A stretch of 32,215 nucleotides of DNA from Pleomorphomonas sp. (GTDB taxonomy: Bacteria; Pseudomonadota; Alphaproteobacteria; Rhizobiales; Pleomorphomonadaceae), in assembly GCA_030603685.1 (NCBI GenBank), contig JAUVXG010000031.1:1-32215 (forward strand), in the 5' to 3' direction. Both the position numbers and the translations under genes were made by a program. Under the pieces are notes generated by a model. That model was not told the origin of the DNA, did not search any database, and saw only the letters and a program-made list of their open reading frames with translations. Shown piece after piece: positions 1 to 7,837 of this stretch; position 1 is the stretch's first letter, and every line of letters begins with the position of its first letter.

Positions 1-741
1 GCTGCGATCGAGGTGATTGCCGAGCGCATCCGAGCCCTCACCGAGCGACCCGACATCTCGGAAGTCGCCGGCCGCATCGAGGCCCTGCTCGACGATTCGA
101 TCGCGGGCGTGGAGATCACGGCGCCGATCCGCCTGGACGGCGACACCGAGGGGCTGTTCGACCTCTCTCGGCTCGACGTCGAGCGTCTTCGCGCGATGTT
201 CGAAACAGGTAATCGCCAGCGCACCGAGACCCAACGCCTTCGCCGCGCCGTCGAGGCCCGGCTCGAAGAGATGGCGGCTCGCAATCCCACCCGACGCAGC
301 CTCGTCGAACGCTTCGAGGCGCTGGTGGACCAGTACAACGCGGGGAGCCTCACGGCCGAAGCCCTCTTTGCCCAACTCCTCACCCTGATCGGCGATCTCG
401 ACACCGAGGACCACCGCGCCATTCGCGAAGGGCTTTCGGAAGAGGAACTTGCCATCTTCGACATCCTCACCCAACCGGAGCCGAAGCTCGGACCGGAAGA
501 CGAGGACCTCGTGAAGCGGGTGGCGAAATCGCTCCTGGACAAACTGAAGGCCGAGAAACTGATTCTCGACTGGCGTCTCAAGGAGAGAGCTAAAGCGGCC
601 GTGAAGGCGACCATTGCCACGATCTACGACGAGGGGCTGCCGCCAGCCTACGACCAAGGCATCTTCGACGACAAGGTCGAGCGTACCTATCAATGGGTCT
701 TTGAGAAGTACCCGGCCGAGCAGCCTGGGTGGATGAACTGA
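1..741 (+). CDS. hsdR: Type I restriction enzyme R subunit, C-terminal part (truncated by window start)
   Basis: The reading frame is open from base 1, so this is the 3' end of a longer gene; the GTG at 13 is probably internal. The roughly 245 residues are rich in charged helices and resemble the C-terminal helical domain of HsdR proteins (the EcoEI R C-terminal type). That domain links the translocating motor/nuclease subunit to the methylase core. The tail around FDDKVERTYQWVFEKYP matches the usual end of these proteins, where a 'VYQ.V...Y' pattern closes the last helix. No nuclease or helicase motif is visible because those parts lie upstream of the window. In the full gene, HsdR would cut unmethylated foreign DNA after ATP-driven translocation. 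The gene sits just left of a tRNA-like attachment sequence, which suggests it is cargo of an integrated element. The family assignment is fairly safe; whether the system is intact cannot be judged. Confidence 0.75.
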   Translation, partial: AAIEVIAERIRALTERPDISEVAGRIEALLDDSIAGVEITAPIRLDGDTEGLFDLSRLDVERLRAMFETGNRQRTETQRLRRAVEARLEEMAARNPTRRSLVERFEALVDQYNAGSLTAEALFAQLLTLIGDLDTEDHRAIREGLSEEELAIFDILTQPEPKLGPEDEDLVKRVAKSLLDKLKAEKLILDWRLKERAKAAVKATIATIYDEGLPPAYDQGIFDDKVERTYQWVFEKYPAEQPGWMN

Positions 742-808
742 GACAGCAAGCGTTTCCCAACGCAGGTAATGCTGTCGAGCGTATCCCATCTCGTTAGTTG
801 CACACCGC

Positions 809-990
809 TTACGCCTCCCACGAGCCGTCTGGCAGCTTCACGACGACGACGGACTCCCCGATTTGTACCGTGGTCTGCACTTCGAGGTTCGCGTAGCGGT
901 GGCACTTCAGGATATCCGACCAATACCGATCAGGAACGGGGTTTTCGGTTGTTGACCTTTAGTCAAGACGCTCCCACAATGCTCCCACAT
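809..990 (-). pseudogene. Short decayed or frameshifted ORF of unknown function
   Basis: On the minus strand an open frame of 49 codons (958 down to 812) ends with a stop at 809-811 and has a protein-like tail ending VVVVKLPDGSWEA, but it contains no usable start codon near its 5' end. A second frame begins with an ATG at 990 (MWEHCGS...) and reaches an AAAACCCC run near 935-945. Adding a single base in that run would join the two frames into one polypeptide of about 60 residues. This is what a frameshifted gene remnant looks like. I do not recognise the family. A sequencing error in the homopolymer run is the alternative. Confidence 0.25.
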
Positions 991-1049
991 GAACCCGAGG
1001 CAGACGAGAAACGCCAAGGAATCAGAGCGTTAGTGAGCAGGCGGGGCGT

Positions 1050-1067
1050 ATCCAGGTCCCCCAGCCA
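1050..1067 (+). other. Putative distal attachment site: 18 bp like a tRNA-Gln 3' end
   Basis: The sequence ATCCAGGTCCCCCAGCCA has the form of a tRNA 3' end: the last base(s) of the T loop, a T-stem strand (CCAGG), a 7-base acceptor strand (TCCCCCA), discriminator G and CCA. Bacterial tRNA-Gln genes end in this way (acceptor partner TGGGG.., discriminator G). No tRNA body precedes it: the upstream T-arm strand is absent. A fragment in this orientation is what an element inserted into a tRNA-Gln gene leaves at its far end, which places the element to the left, where hsdR lies. The call rests on pattern alone. Confidence 0.45.
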
Positions 1068-1139
1068 ATCTCTTTTCCCAAGAAATATCAAACGCTTAGG
1101 CGGCCTTGATTGGCCCGTCGCGCTTGGATTTTTGGTGTC

Positions 1140-3608
1140 TCAGCTCAGCAGTTTGTCGAGTCTGAGCGGTTTGTCGGACAATTTGAGTCTGTTTCCGTAC
1201 CGGCTTCCCAGCGGGGAGGCCTCGGGCAAGTGACCTGAGACGACGAAGACGGCGGTGGTTGGGTTTTGGACGAGTGCCCGTTCGGCAACCTGCCAACCCG
1301 TGGGTTCGTTGCCGAGATGCAGGTCCGTGATCACCGCGTCGAAGTGCTGTTCGCCTTGCAGGCGCTCGAACGCCATGGCCGCACTCGTGCAGAGCGTCAC
1401 CTTGGCTCCGGCTTCCGCCAACAGCTTCGTCGCTTTCGCGGCATCGGCCTGGTCGTCCTCCACCAGCAGTATTCTCCGCCAGGGGACGGACGGCGCGGAG
1501 AGGGCGGGCGTCTTTTCGCTGCGCGGCAGGATGAGTCGCACGATGGTGCCGACCCCTTGCTGTGATTCGATCTGAACATCGCCGTCGGACTGCCGGATGA
1601 AGCCGTAGACCATGGCCAGCCCCAACCCGGTTCCCTTGCCGTCGGCTCGGGCGCTGAAGAACGGCTCCATGGCGTGGGCCAGAATGCTCGGCGCCATGCC
1701 GAGGCCGGTATCCTCGATCGTGAGGACGGCGTCGTGCCCGTCGTCGGATGGTGCGAGGGCGATGGCGATGCGGCCGCTATCGGGAATGGCCTGGGCGGCA
1801 TTGAGGCAGATGTTGATGATGGCGCTTTCCAGCTGTCCGGCGTCGACGCGAACGAGGAGCTCCTCGTCGGCCGGCTGGACGCTCAGGGTGATATTGTCCC
1901 GCAATGTCAGATAGATCAGGTCGGTCAGCCCCTCGACAAGCTCGTTGAGCTCGACGAGTTCGGGTTCGAGGTGCTGACGACGGGCGAAGGCGAGCAGCCG
2001 CTGGGTGAGCGACGTGCCGAGCTCAACGGCGCTGGCGATCGACTGGCGCAGCTCGCGGCCGCGTTCGGGAGAGGCGGCTTCCAGCATGTGCACGCTGCTG
2101 GAAATGGTCGAGAGAATGTTACCGAAGTCGTGCGCCACCTCGCCGGAGATCTTGGCGAGCCCCTCGATGCGCTGGATCTGCTGCATGCGATCCTGAAACT
2201 GCCGGCGCTCGGTCGCGTCGGAGAACAGGGCCACCGCGCCGCCAGCCGGCAGGGCCCTGTCGCGGCGTTCGATGGTTCGGCCATCGGGATCGGTCAGCTC
2301 GGCGTAGTCCGACGCGGTGGTGGTGGCGCGCCAGCCTTGGGCCTTGAGCAACTGGTCGAGGTTGACTGGCCCCGCAAGGCTGGACGGTGGCAATCCCAGA
2401 ACCTCCGCCAGGCGGTCGTTGGTGGCGGTGATGCCGCCCCCGGGAGCCAGCACGGCAACGCCGTCGGACATGCCGAGCACCATGGTCTCCCAAAGGGTCG
2501 TCTGGCGGATGCGCTGACGATGCGCCCGGTCGAGCCGGATGGCGTTGGCCCGAAACACCCGAAAGGCGCGGAGCAGCTTGCCGATCTCGTCGCTCTTGCC
2601 GTAGCTGCGCGGCAGCGAGCTGGCACGATCGCCGGCGGCAAGGCGCATCATGCCGTCGGCGATGGCCGAGAGGTTGGCGGTGACATAGCGGGCAACGAAC
2701 TGGGCCGTGAACAGGGCGATGGCGGTGCCGATCAGCATGACGACCAGGATCGTGCTCTTGGCGACCGAAATCATGGTGGTCGTGCTGGTTAGTTCGCTGG
2801 CGATCTCCTTTTGGGCTGTGGCGGTGACGGCCGCTGCGTAGGCGCTGACGATCTCGGCACCTATGCGAATGCGCACCAGGGCGTTGGCCGCCGCGATGCG
2901 ATGGGCGAGTTCCCGCCGCCGGAGCTCGAACAGCCCGTTGTCGCCTTCGGCAAACGCGGCCAGTCTGTTGCGCGCCTCCCGCCCGCTGTCGGTGGCAATG
3001 GGCGACAGTCGCTGTTTGAGGCCATGGAACTCGCGTTGGAACTCACCGAGGCCGATCAGGTTCTCGGCCCGACCTGCTCCGAGGAGCGTGGAGGCAATGC
3101 GCTGAAGCGTCAGCCAGTCGCCGCCTTCGTAGAGCGATTGCCCGACTGTCCCCGTCCGGAGGGCAAGACTGCGCTCCTCGCGCGCCACTTCGGCGTTGAG
3201 GCGCAGGATTCGGTCGAGCAGTGCGGAGCGGGATTGGGTGGCCGCGAGAAGATCGAGCACCGCCTGACGCATCTTCTTGAGATCGTCGGCGATCCCCGGC
3301 TGCAGTTCGGGGCGCCCCTCGATGTTGGCGATCAGCGCGATGACGTGTTCCCCCTCCTGATGGACGCGAAAGGGGCTGTCGAGGGCCAGGAGGAACGGCA
3401 TGCGCGTGGCGAGATCGGCCGCGTCGCTGGACAGGTGGAGCGCGTCGTCCACCTCAGCCAGCGTGCCGGTGTTCAGCGTCTTGAGGCGGTCTTGGCCGCT
3501 TTCGAGCGTGATCCAGGCTATGGCGCCGGCAAAGCAGGTCAGCAGGGCAAGGATCGCCAAGGCGGACTGCAGGCGGGTGCGAACCGACAGGCTGGCGAGC
3601 GCCTTCAC
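1140..3608 (-). CDS. Hybrid sensor histidine kinase with C-terminal receiver domain (TorS-like layout)
   Basis: The 822-residue protein starts at a GTG that overlaps the stop of the upstream response regulator by 4 bp (GTGA), so the two are translationally coupled. In order it has a membrane helix (about 11-33), a helical periplasmic region of about 240 residues, a second membrane helix (about 278-305), a HAMP-like segment, a PAS-like region (about 375-460), a HisKA domain with the phosphoacceptor in VAHDFGN (about residue 492), an HATPase domain with N box (NICLNAAQA), G1 (DTGLGM) and G2 (GKGTGLGL), and a receiver domain with acidic pocket VEDDQ and acceptor Asp in VITDLHL (about 759). The all-helical periplasmic part suggests sensing through a bundle or a partner protein, as in TorS. 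The longer frame upstream to 3959 runs inside the regulator gene and is unlikely to be used. The natural target is probably the divergent ABC importer; the ligand is not known. Confidence 0.88.
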   Translation of the reverse strand: MKALASLSVRTRLQSALAILALLTCFAGAIAWITLESGQDRLKTLNTGTLAEVDDALHLSSDAADLATRMPFLLALDSPFRVHQEGEHVIALIANIEGRPELQPGIADDLKKMRQAVLDLLAATQSRSALLDRILRLNAEVAREERSLALRTGTVGQSLYEGGDWLTLQRIASTLLGAGRAENLIGLGEFQREFHGLKQRLSPIATDSGREARNRLAAFAEGDNGLFELRRRELAHRIAAANALVRIRIGAEIVSAYAAAVTATAQKEIASELTSTTTMISVAKSTILVVMLIGTAIALFTAQFVARYVTANLSAIADGMMRLAAGDRASSLPRSYGKSDEIGKLLRAFRVFRANAIRLDRAHRQRIRQTTLWETMVLGMSDGVAVLAPGGGITATNDRLAEVLGLPPSSLAGPVNLDQLLKAQGWRATTTASDYAELTDPDGRTIERRDRALPAGGAVALFSDATERRQFQDRMQQIQRIEGLAKISGEVAHDFGNILSTISSSVHMLEAASPERGRELRQSIASAVELGTSLTQRLLAFARRQHLEPELVELNELVEGLTDLIYLTLRDNITLSVQPADEELLVRVDAGQLESAIINICLNAAQAIPDSGRIAIALAPSDDGHDAVLTIEDTGLGMAPSILAHAMEPFFSARADGKGTGLGLAMVYGFIRQSDGDVQIESQQGVGTIVRLILPRSEKTPALSAPSVPWRRILLVEDDQADAAKATKLLAEAGAKVTLCTSAAMAFERLQGEQHFDAVITDLHLGNEPTGWQVAERALVQNPTTAVFVVSGHLPEASPLGSRYGNRLKLSDKPLRLDKLLS

Positions 3609-4351
3609 GATTCGCTCCGGGAGGTCGTCACGAAGATGTAGCCCTGGCCGCGACGGGTCTGCAGGTATACCGGCTTGGACGGAACGGTCTCGATCTTGCG
3701 GCGCAGCCGCAGGATCAGGACGTCGATGGTTCGATCGACATAGGTGGACAGGTTGCTGCCGAGCTCCTGGAGAAGCTCGACGCGCGGAATGATGCGGTCC
3801 CTGTTCCGGACCAGATACTCCAGCAGCCGGTACTCGCCGTTGGTGAGCGGTATCTCGCCGCCATCGGATGCGAGGAGTTCCCGCCGCGTCAGGTCGAGCG
3901 TCATGCTGCCGAATGTCTCGATCTGGTGGCCGGAGCGATCGGTGGCCGGCGCCTTCCATCCGGATCGCCTGAGGACCGCCCTCAATCGGGCGAGCAGCTC
4001 GCGCGGGTTGAAGGGCTTCATCATGTAGTCGTCGGCGCCCGTTTCCAGTCCTTCTATGCGGTCGGTCTCGGTTCCCCAGCCGGTCAGCATGACGATCGGG
4101 ATACCGAGGCGGGCCCGAATTTCCATCGCCAGATCGAGCCCGGATTCGCCGGCGAGGTTGAGGTCGATGAGCGCGAGATCCAGTCTCGGTGGCGGGTCGA
4201 GGCGGCGGTAGGCATCCGCATCGCGAAGCGGCAGCGTGGCAAAGCCGTTCTCGCCGAGCAGGGCCGTCATCGTGCCGCGCAGCTCGTCGTCGTCATCGAT
4301 GATCGCGATGGTGGCCCCATCGGAGGCCGGCGGTTCGTTTTCCTCTGTCAT
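3605..4351 (-). CDS. OmpR-family response regulator
   Basis: This 248-residue protein has an N-terminal receiver domain (about 14-125) with the acidic pair IIDDDDE, the phosphoacceptor Asp in LALIDLNL, the conserved Thr in VMLTGWG and the Lys in MMKPFNP. A C-terminal winged-helix domain (about 145-240) follows, with the typical ending RRGQGYIF. It should bind tandem DNA repeats when phosphorylated. The downstream hybrid kinase starts within its stop codon, so the pair forms one operon. The gene diverges from an AfuA-like binding-protein gene over a 213-bp gap, so control of that importer is the simplest hypothesis. The signal it answers to cannot be read from the sequence. Confidence 0.92.
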   Translation of the reverse strand: MTEENEPPASDGATIAIIDDDDELRGTMTALLGENGFATLPLRDADAYRRLDPPPRLDLALIDLNLAGESGLDLAMEIRARLGIPIVMLTGWGTETDRIEGLETGADDYMMKPFNPRELLARLRAVLRRSGWKAPATDRSGHQIETFGSMTLDLTRRELLASDGGEIPLTNGEYRLLEYLVRNRDRIIPRVELLQELGSNLSTYVDRTIDVLILRLRRKIETVPSKPVYLQTRRGQGYIFVTTSRSES

Positions 4352-4564
4352 GATCCATCAATCACCGATGTGCGGCGTCTCGGAAATTCGCCGTCAGTCG
4401 CGGTGCCCCACTTTGAGGAGGGGATTTCGCCGGCTTTGAAATATTGTTCATACAAAACCGGGCGATCGCGGGCATTCCGCGACCATTTGGGTCTGGTCCC
4501 GGAAGCGGCCGGCGTGTCACGGTTCGTGAGCCCCGGACGAGGACCGGGTGAACGGGAGGAAAAC
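4352..4564. promoter_or_regulatory. Divergent promoter region between the response regulator and the ABC importer
   Basis: The 213-bp gap must hold the promoters of both transcription units. A near-repeat (GGAAATTCGCCG at 4382-4393 and GGGATTTCGCCG at 4421-4432) lies about four helical turns apart, which could suit an OmpR-type regulator. An inverted repeat TCGCGG-N5-CCGCGA occurs at 4466-4482. A good ribosome binding site (GGGAGG) precedes the binding-protein ATG. No single promoter stands out. Confidence 0.4.
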
Positions 4565-5596
4565 ATGATCCGCCTTTGCACTGTCAGCGCCATCGCGCTG
4601 GCGGCCGGTTTTTCTGTGTCCGCAGCCGGCGCCGCCACGCTCAACGTCGTCTGCTCGAACGAGCAGGCTTGGTGCGACCTTATGGCCCAGAACTTCAAGA
4701 TCGACACGGGCGTCGACGTCGCCATGGTCCGCAAGAGCACCGGCGAGGTGCTGGCGCAGATCCGCGCCGAAGCCGGCAACCCCAAGATCGACGTGTGGTG
4801 GGGCGGCACGGGTGATCCGCACATGATCGCCGCCGCCGAGGACCTGACCGAGCCATCCGGCGTCGATACCTCCGAGTTGCTCGGCTGGGCCCGCAACATG
4901 GCGGACATGACCGACGGCAAGGCCATCGGCGTCCATGTCGGCCTGCTCGGCATGATCTACAACACGGAAGTCGTGGCGGAGAAGAAGCTCGATCCGCCGG
5001 CCTGTTGGCGCGACCTCGCCAAGCCCGAGTACAAGGGCGAGATTCAGGTGGCCAATCCGAAGTCATCGGGCACCGCCTACACCGAACTTGCCACGCTGGT
5101 TCAGCTGTTCGGCGAGGACGAGGGCTTCAAGCTGCTCGCCGAAATCGGCGCCAACATCAACCAGTACACCAAGTCCGGTTCGGCGCCGGGCAAGGCGGTG
5201 GCGCGTGGCGAGACCACGATCGGCATCGGCTTCATGCACGACATGGTCAACCTGAAGAAGCAGGGCTTCCCGGTTCAGATCGTCGCGCCCTGCGAGGGCA
5301 CCGGTTACGAGACCGGGGCCGTCAGCGTCATCAAGGGCACGCCGCATCTCGAAGAGGCGAAGAAGTGGGTCGAGTACGTCATCTCGGCCGATGCCCAGTC
5401 GGCTGGCCTTGAGGTCGGCGTCTACAACATCCCCTCGAACCCGGGCGCCAAGACCGATCCGGACGCGCCGGACATGGCCTCGGTCAAGCTGATCGACTAC
5501 GACTACAAGACCTACGGCTCTTCGGAAACGCGCACCCGGTTGCTTGAGCGCTGGGATGCCGAAGTGAAGAACGCCGGCGGGCAGATTCAGGAATAA
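4565..5596 (+). CDS. ABC importer periplasmic binding protein, FbpA/AfuA family
   Basis: The 343-residue protein begins with a Sec signal peptide (about 1-24, cleavage near AGAA) and then shows a type II periplasmic binding fold beginning TLNVVCS. The opening, the WWGGTGDPH segment and the tail NIPSNPGAKTDPDAPD...LIDYDYKTYGSS fit the FbpA-like cluster that includes AfuA. AfuA was first named as a ferric binder but was later shown in enteric pathogens to bind hexose phosphates. Which ligand this copy binds is not evident: I cannot see an obvious iron-ligand tyrosine pair. The start ATG has GGGAGG eight bases upstream. It leads a three-gene operon with a fused permease and an ATPase and is divergent from a two-component system. 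Family confident, substrate open (sugar phosphate, Fe3+, or another anion). Confidence 0.85.
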   Translation: MIRLCTVSAIALAAGFSVSAAGAATLNVVCSNEQAWCDLMAQNFKIDTGVDVAMVRKSTGEVLAQIRAEAGNPKIDVWWGGTGDPHMIAAAEDLTEPSGVDTSELLGWARNMADMTDGKAIGVHVGLLGMIYNTEVVAEKKLDPPACWRDLAKPEYKGEIQVANPKSSGTAYTELATLVQLFGEDEGFKLLAEIGANINQYTKSGSAPGKAVARGETTIGIGFMHDMVNLKKQGFPVQIVAPCEGTGYETGAVSVIKGTPHLEEAKKWVEYVISADAQSAGLEVGVYNIPSNPGAKTDPDAPDMASVKLIDYDYKTYGSSETRTRLLERWDAEVKNAGGQIQE

Positions 5597-5609
5597 TCGG
5601 TCGTCGTTT

Positions 5610-5634
5610 GGCCCGCTCCACATCGGGGCGGGCC
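5610..5634 (+). promoter_or_regulatory. Intercistronic hairpin between binding protein and permease genes
   Basis: GGCCCGCTCC and GGGGCGGGCC pair over 10 bp (one G-U) around a 5-base loop (ACATC). It sits between the binding-protein stop and the permease start with no T tract after it. Such hairpins often protect the upstream message or partly stop transcription so that the binding protein is made in excess over the membrane part. Confidence 0.6.
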
Positions 5635-5650
5635 GAAGTTTCCTTTCGGG

Positions 5651-7819
5651 ATGAATGGCATGAAACGCACGGCGGGGCTCTGGCTCCTGATCGGCCTCAT
5701 CGGCTATGCCCTGTTGCCCTGGTATCTCGTGGGCGACCCCGGCTTCTGGCGCTTCGGCTGGCTGGCCGATCCGGTTCTTCTTGGACCGTCGGCCCTCGTG
5801 TCGCTGTTCCAGGGGCGATGGTGGCTGGCCGCGCCGCTGGTCGGCTTCGCGGCCGCCGGGTTGACGCTCGGGCTCTGCGCCAGGCAACTTGCCGTGGCGC
5901 GCGGTCTGGTCGGCTCAGGTGCGCTCGGGCTTCTGCTGATGTTGGCGCAGGGTCTGCTGATCCTCGGTCAGGGACCGCGTTTCGGTTTTCCGTCGGGTGC
6001 GAGTCAGTCCGGCATGGGGGCGGGCGCCTTGGTTGTCGCCGCCGCGCTCCTGTTCGTGCTGACGACGGGCATCTCGGGCCTTGGCAAGGGGCGGGGCGAT
6101 GCTTTCATCTCCGGGCTGGTCGGCGCCATCGTGGCGCTGGTCGGCCTGTTCGTCTTCTATCCTATGGCGTTCATCCTGGTGCGCGCCTTCGAGCTTCGCG
6201 ATGGCAGCGGCTTCGGTTTCGGCGAGTTCCTGCCGCGCCTGTTTTCGCCCGAGATCTGGAGCGGCGCCTGCATGGTCGGGGCCGGCTGGTGCGGGCCGGC
6301 GGTGAACTCGGTCGTCCTGGCGCTGGCGACCGCCGCCGGAACGACCCTGCTGGGCCTTGCCTTCGCGCTGATCGTCACCCGGACCGAGTTCCGGGCCAAG
6401 AAGCTGCTCCGGGTTCTGTCCATCCTGCCGATCATCACGCCGCCTTTCGTGATCGGCCTCGCCCTGATCCTGCTCTTCGGGCGCGCGGGTACGATTACCG
6501 TCGGCCTCTACGAGGTCTTCGGCATAGAGCAAACCCGCTGGCTCTATGGTTTCTGGGGCGTGTGGCTGTCGCAGATGCTGTCCTTCACGCCGATCGCCTT
6601 CCTGGTGCTGATCGGCGTGGTGGAAGGCGTCAGCCCCTCCATGGAGGAGGCGAGCCAGACGCTCGACGCCGATCGCTGGCAGACCTTCCGCTACGTGACG
6701 TGGCCGTTGATGCGTCCGGGGCTGGCCAACGCCTTCCTGCTCGCCTTCATCGAAAGCCTCGCCGACTTCGGCAATCCCCTGGTGCTCGGCGGCAATTTCG
6801 ACGTGCTGTCGACGGAGATCTACTTCTCGATCGTCGGCACCGTCGCCGATCCGGCCCAGGCGGCCATCCTGTCGGTGACCCTGCTGGGATTGATGCTGGC
6901 GGTCTTCCTCATCCAGCGCCAGTGGGTCGGCAAGAAGAACTATGCCACGGTGACCGGCAAGGCGGATTCAGGGCGCAATGCGGCCCTCAACCCCGTGCTG
7001 CGCTGGACCTGCTACGGCGTTGCCATTCCCTGGGCGATGTTCACCGCGATGATCTACGCGCTGATCATCTTCGGCAGCTTCGTGAAGCTTTGGGGCTACG
7101 ACCACAGCTTCACTTTCGAGCACTATGTGCGTGCCTTCAAGATCGTGGTTCGCAACGGCGTGCACTTCGTCGGCTCGGCCTGGGACAGCTACTTCACCAC
7201 GCTGTGGATCGCCGGCATCTCGGCGCCGCTGACCGCCGTGGTGGGGCTCGCAACGGCCTATCTCCTGGTGCGGCAGAAGTTCGCCTTCAAGAGCGCGTTC
7301 GAGTTCTCGACCATGCTGTCCTTCGCCATTCCCGGCACGGTGATCGGCGTCGCCTACGTGATGGCCTTCAACTTCCCACCGGTCGAACTGACGGGCACGG
7401 CGATCATCCTGGTCATCGTCTTCGTCTTCCGCAACATGCCGGTGGGCGTGCGCGGCGGCATCGCCGCCATGAGCCAGCTCGACAAGTCGCTCGACGAGGC
7501 GTCGATCATGCTCGGGGCCAACAGCTTCACCACCTTGCGCCGGGTCATCATGCCGTTGATGGGGCCGGCGATCCTCGCGGCGCTGACCTACAGCTTCGTG
7601 CGCGCCATCACCTCGGTGTCGGCGGTCATCTTCCTGGTCTCGGCGCAGTACAACATGGCGACGGCCTTCATCGTCGGCCGGGTCGAGAACGGCGAATACG
7701 GCATTTCCATCGCCTACGCATCGGTGCTCATCGTCACCATGCTGGCCTGTATCCTCTTGATGCAACTGATGATCGGTCGGCGCCGCCTGCGCCGTTCCGA
7801 TCGCGTTGAAGCCCACTGA
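5651..7819 (+). CDS. ABC importer permease, two permease domains fused (AfuB/FbpB-like)
   Basis: This 722-residue membrane protein has an N-terminal hydrophobic extension of about 150 residues and then two binding-protein-dependent permease domains. Each carries the cytoplasmic EAA loop that contacts the ATPase: one near EEASQTLDADRWQTFRYV (about residue 335) and one near LDEASIMLGANSFTTLRR (about residue 615). Fused double permeases of this size are typical of FbpB and AfuB, so one chain can replace a homodimer. A second ATG nine bases downstream (5660) is an equally possible start. The gene follows the binding protein after a strong hairpin and is followed 18 bp later by the ATPase. Confidence 0.88.
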   Translation: MNGMKRTAGLWLLIGLIGYALLPWYLVGDPGFWRFGWLADPVLLGPSALVSLFQGRWWLAAPLVGFAAAGLTLGLCARQLAVARGLVGSGALGLLLMLAQGLLILGQGPRFGFPSGASQSGMGAGALVVAAALLFVLTTGISGLGKGRGDAFISGLVGAIVALVGLFVFYPMAFILVRAFELRDGSGFGFGEFLPRLFSPEIWSGACMVGAGWCGPAVNSVVLALATAAGTTLLGLAFALIVTRTEFRAKKLLRVLSILPIITPPFVIGLALILLFGRAGTITVGLYEVFGIEQTRWLYGFWGVWLSQMLSFTPIAFLVLIGVVEGVSPSMEEASQTLDADRWQTFRYVTWPLMRPGLANAFLLAFIESLADFGNPLVLGGNFDVLSTEIYFSIVGTVADPAQAAILSVTLLGLMLAVFLIQRQWVGKKNYATVTGKADSGRNAALNPVLRWTCYGVAIPWAMFTAMIYALIIFGSFVKLWGYDHSFTFEHYVRAFKIVVRNGVHFVGSAWDSYFTTLWIAGISAPLTAVVGLATAYLLVRQKFAFKSAFEFSTMLSFAIPGTVIGVAYVMAFNFPPVELTGTAIILVIVFVFRNMPVGVRGGIAAMSQLDKSLDEASIMLGANSFTTLRRVIMPLMGPAILAALTYSFVRAITSVSAVIFLVSAQYNMATAFIVGRVENGEYGISIAYASVLIVTMLACILLMQLMIGRRRLRRSDRVEAH

Positions 7820-7837
7820 CCCGGGAGCGTTCGTCCG

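Larger units (their letters stand above)
742..1139. other. Gene-poor junction between the restriction gene and the two-component system
   Basis: This stretch has no convincing intact gene. It holds a decayed minus-strand ORF and an 18-bp match to a tRNA-Gln 3' end, both listed separately. The remaining bases show no clear promoter or terminator. I read it as the boundary between an inserted element on the left and resident chromosome on the right. Confidence 0.5.

Noticed and set aside
769-1233. A plus-strand ORF of 154 codons after hsdR
   Set aside because: Its product is low-complexity Ser/Arg/Leu-rich, spans the tRNA-like fragment and overlaps the end of the kinase gene. No ribosome site or domain is seen.
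1674-2792. A long plus-strand open frame (372 codons) inside the hybrid kinase gene
   Set aside because: It is antisense to HisKA, PAS and HAMP coding sequence with clear motifs. High-GC genes often leave open antisense frames.
3609-3959. An N-terminal extension of the hybrid kinase into the regulator gene
   Set aside because: It would overlap the regulator's HTH domain by about 350 bases. The GTG at 3608 gives a 4-bp coupled overlap and a membrane helix near the N-terminus.
5608-7809. A 733-codon frame almost as long as the permease gene
   Set aside because: The product is Arg/Gly-rich with no hydrophobic helices, while the other frame gives a full double permease with EAA loops.
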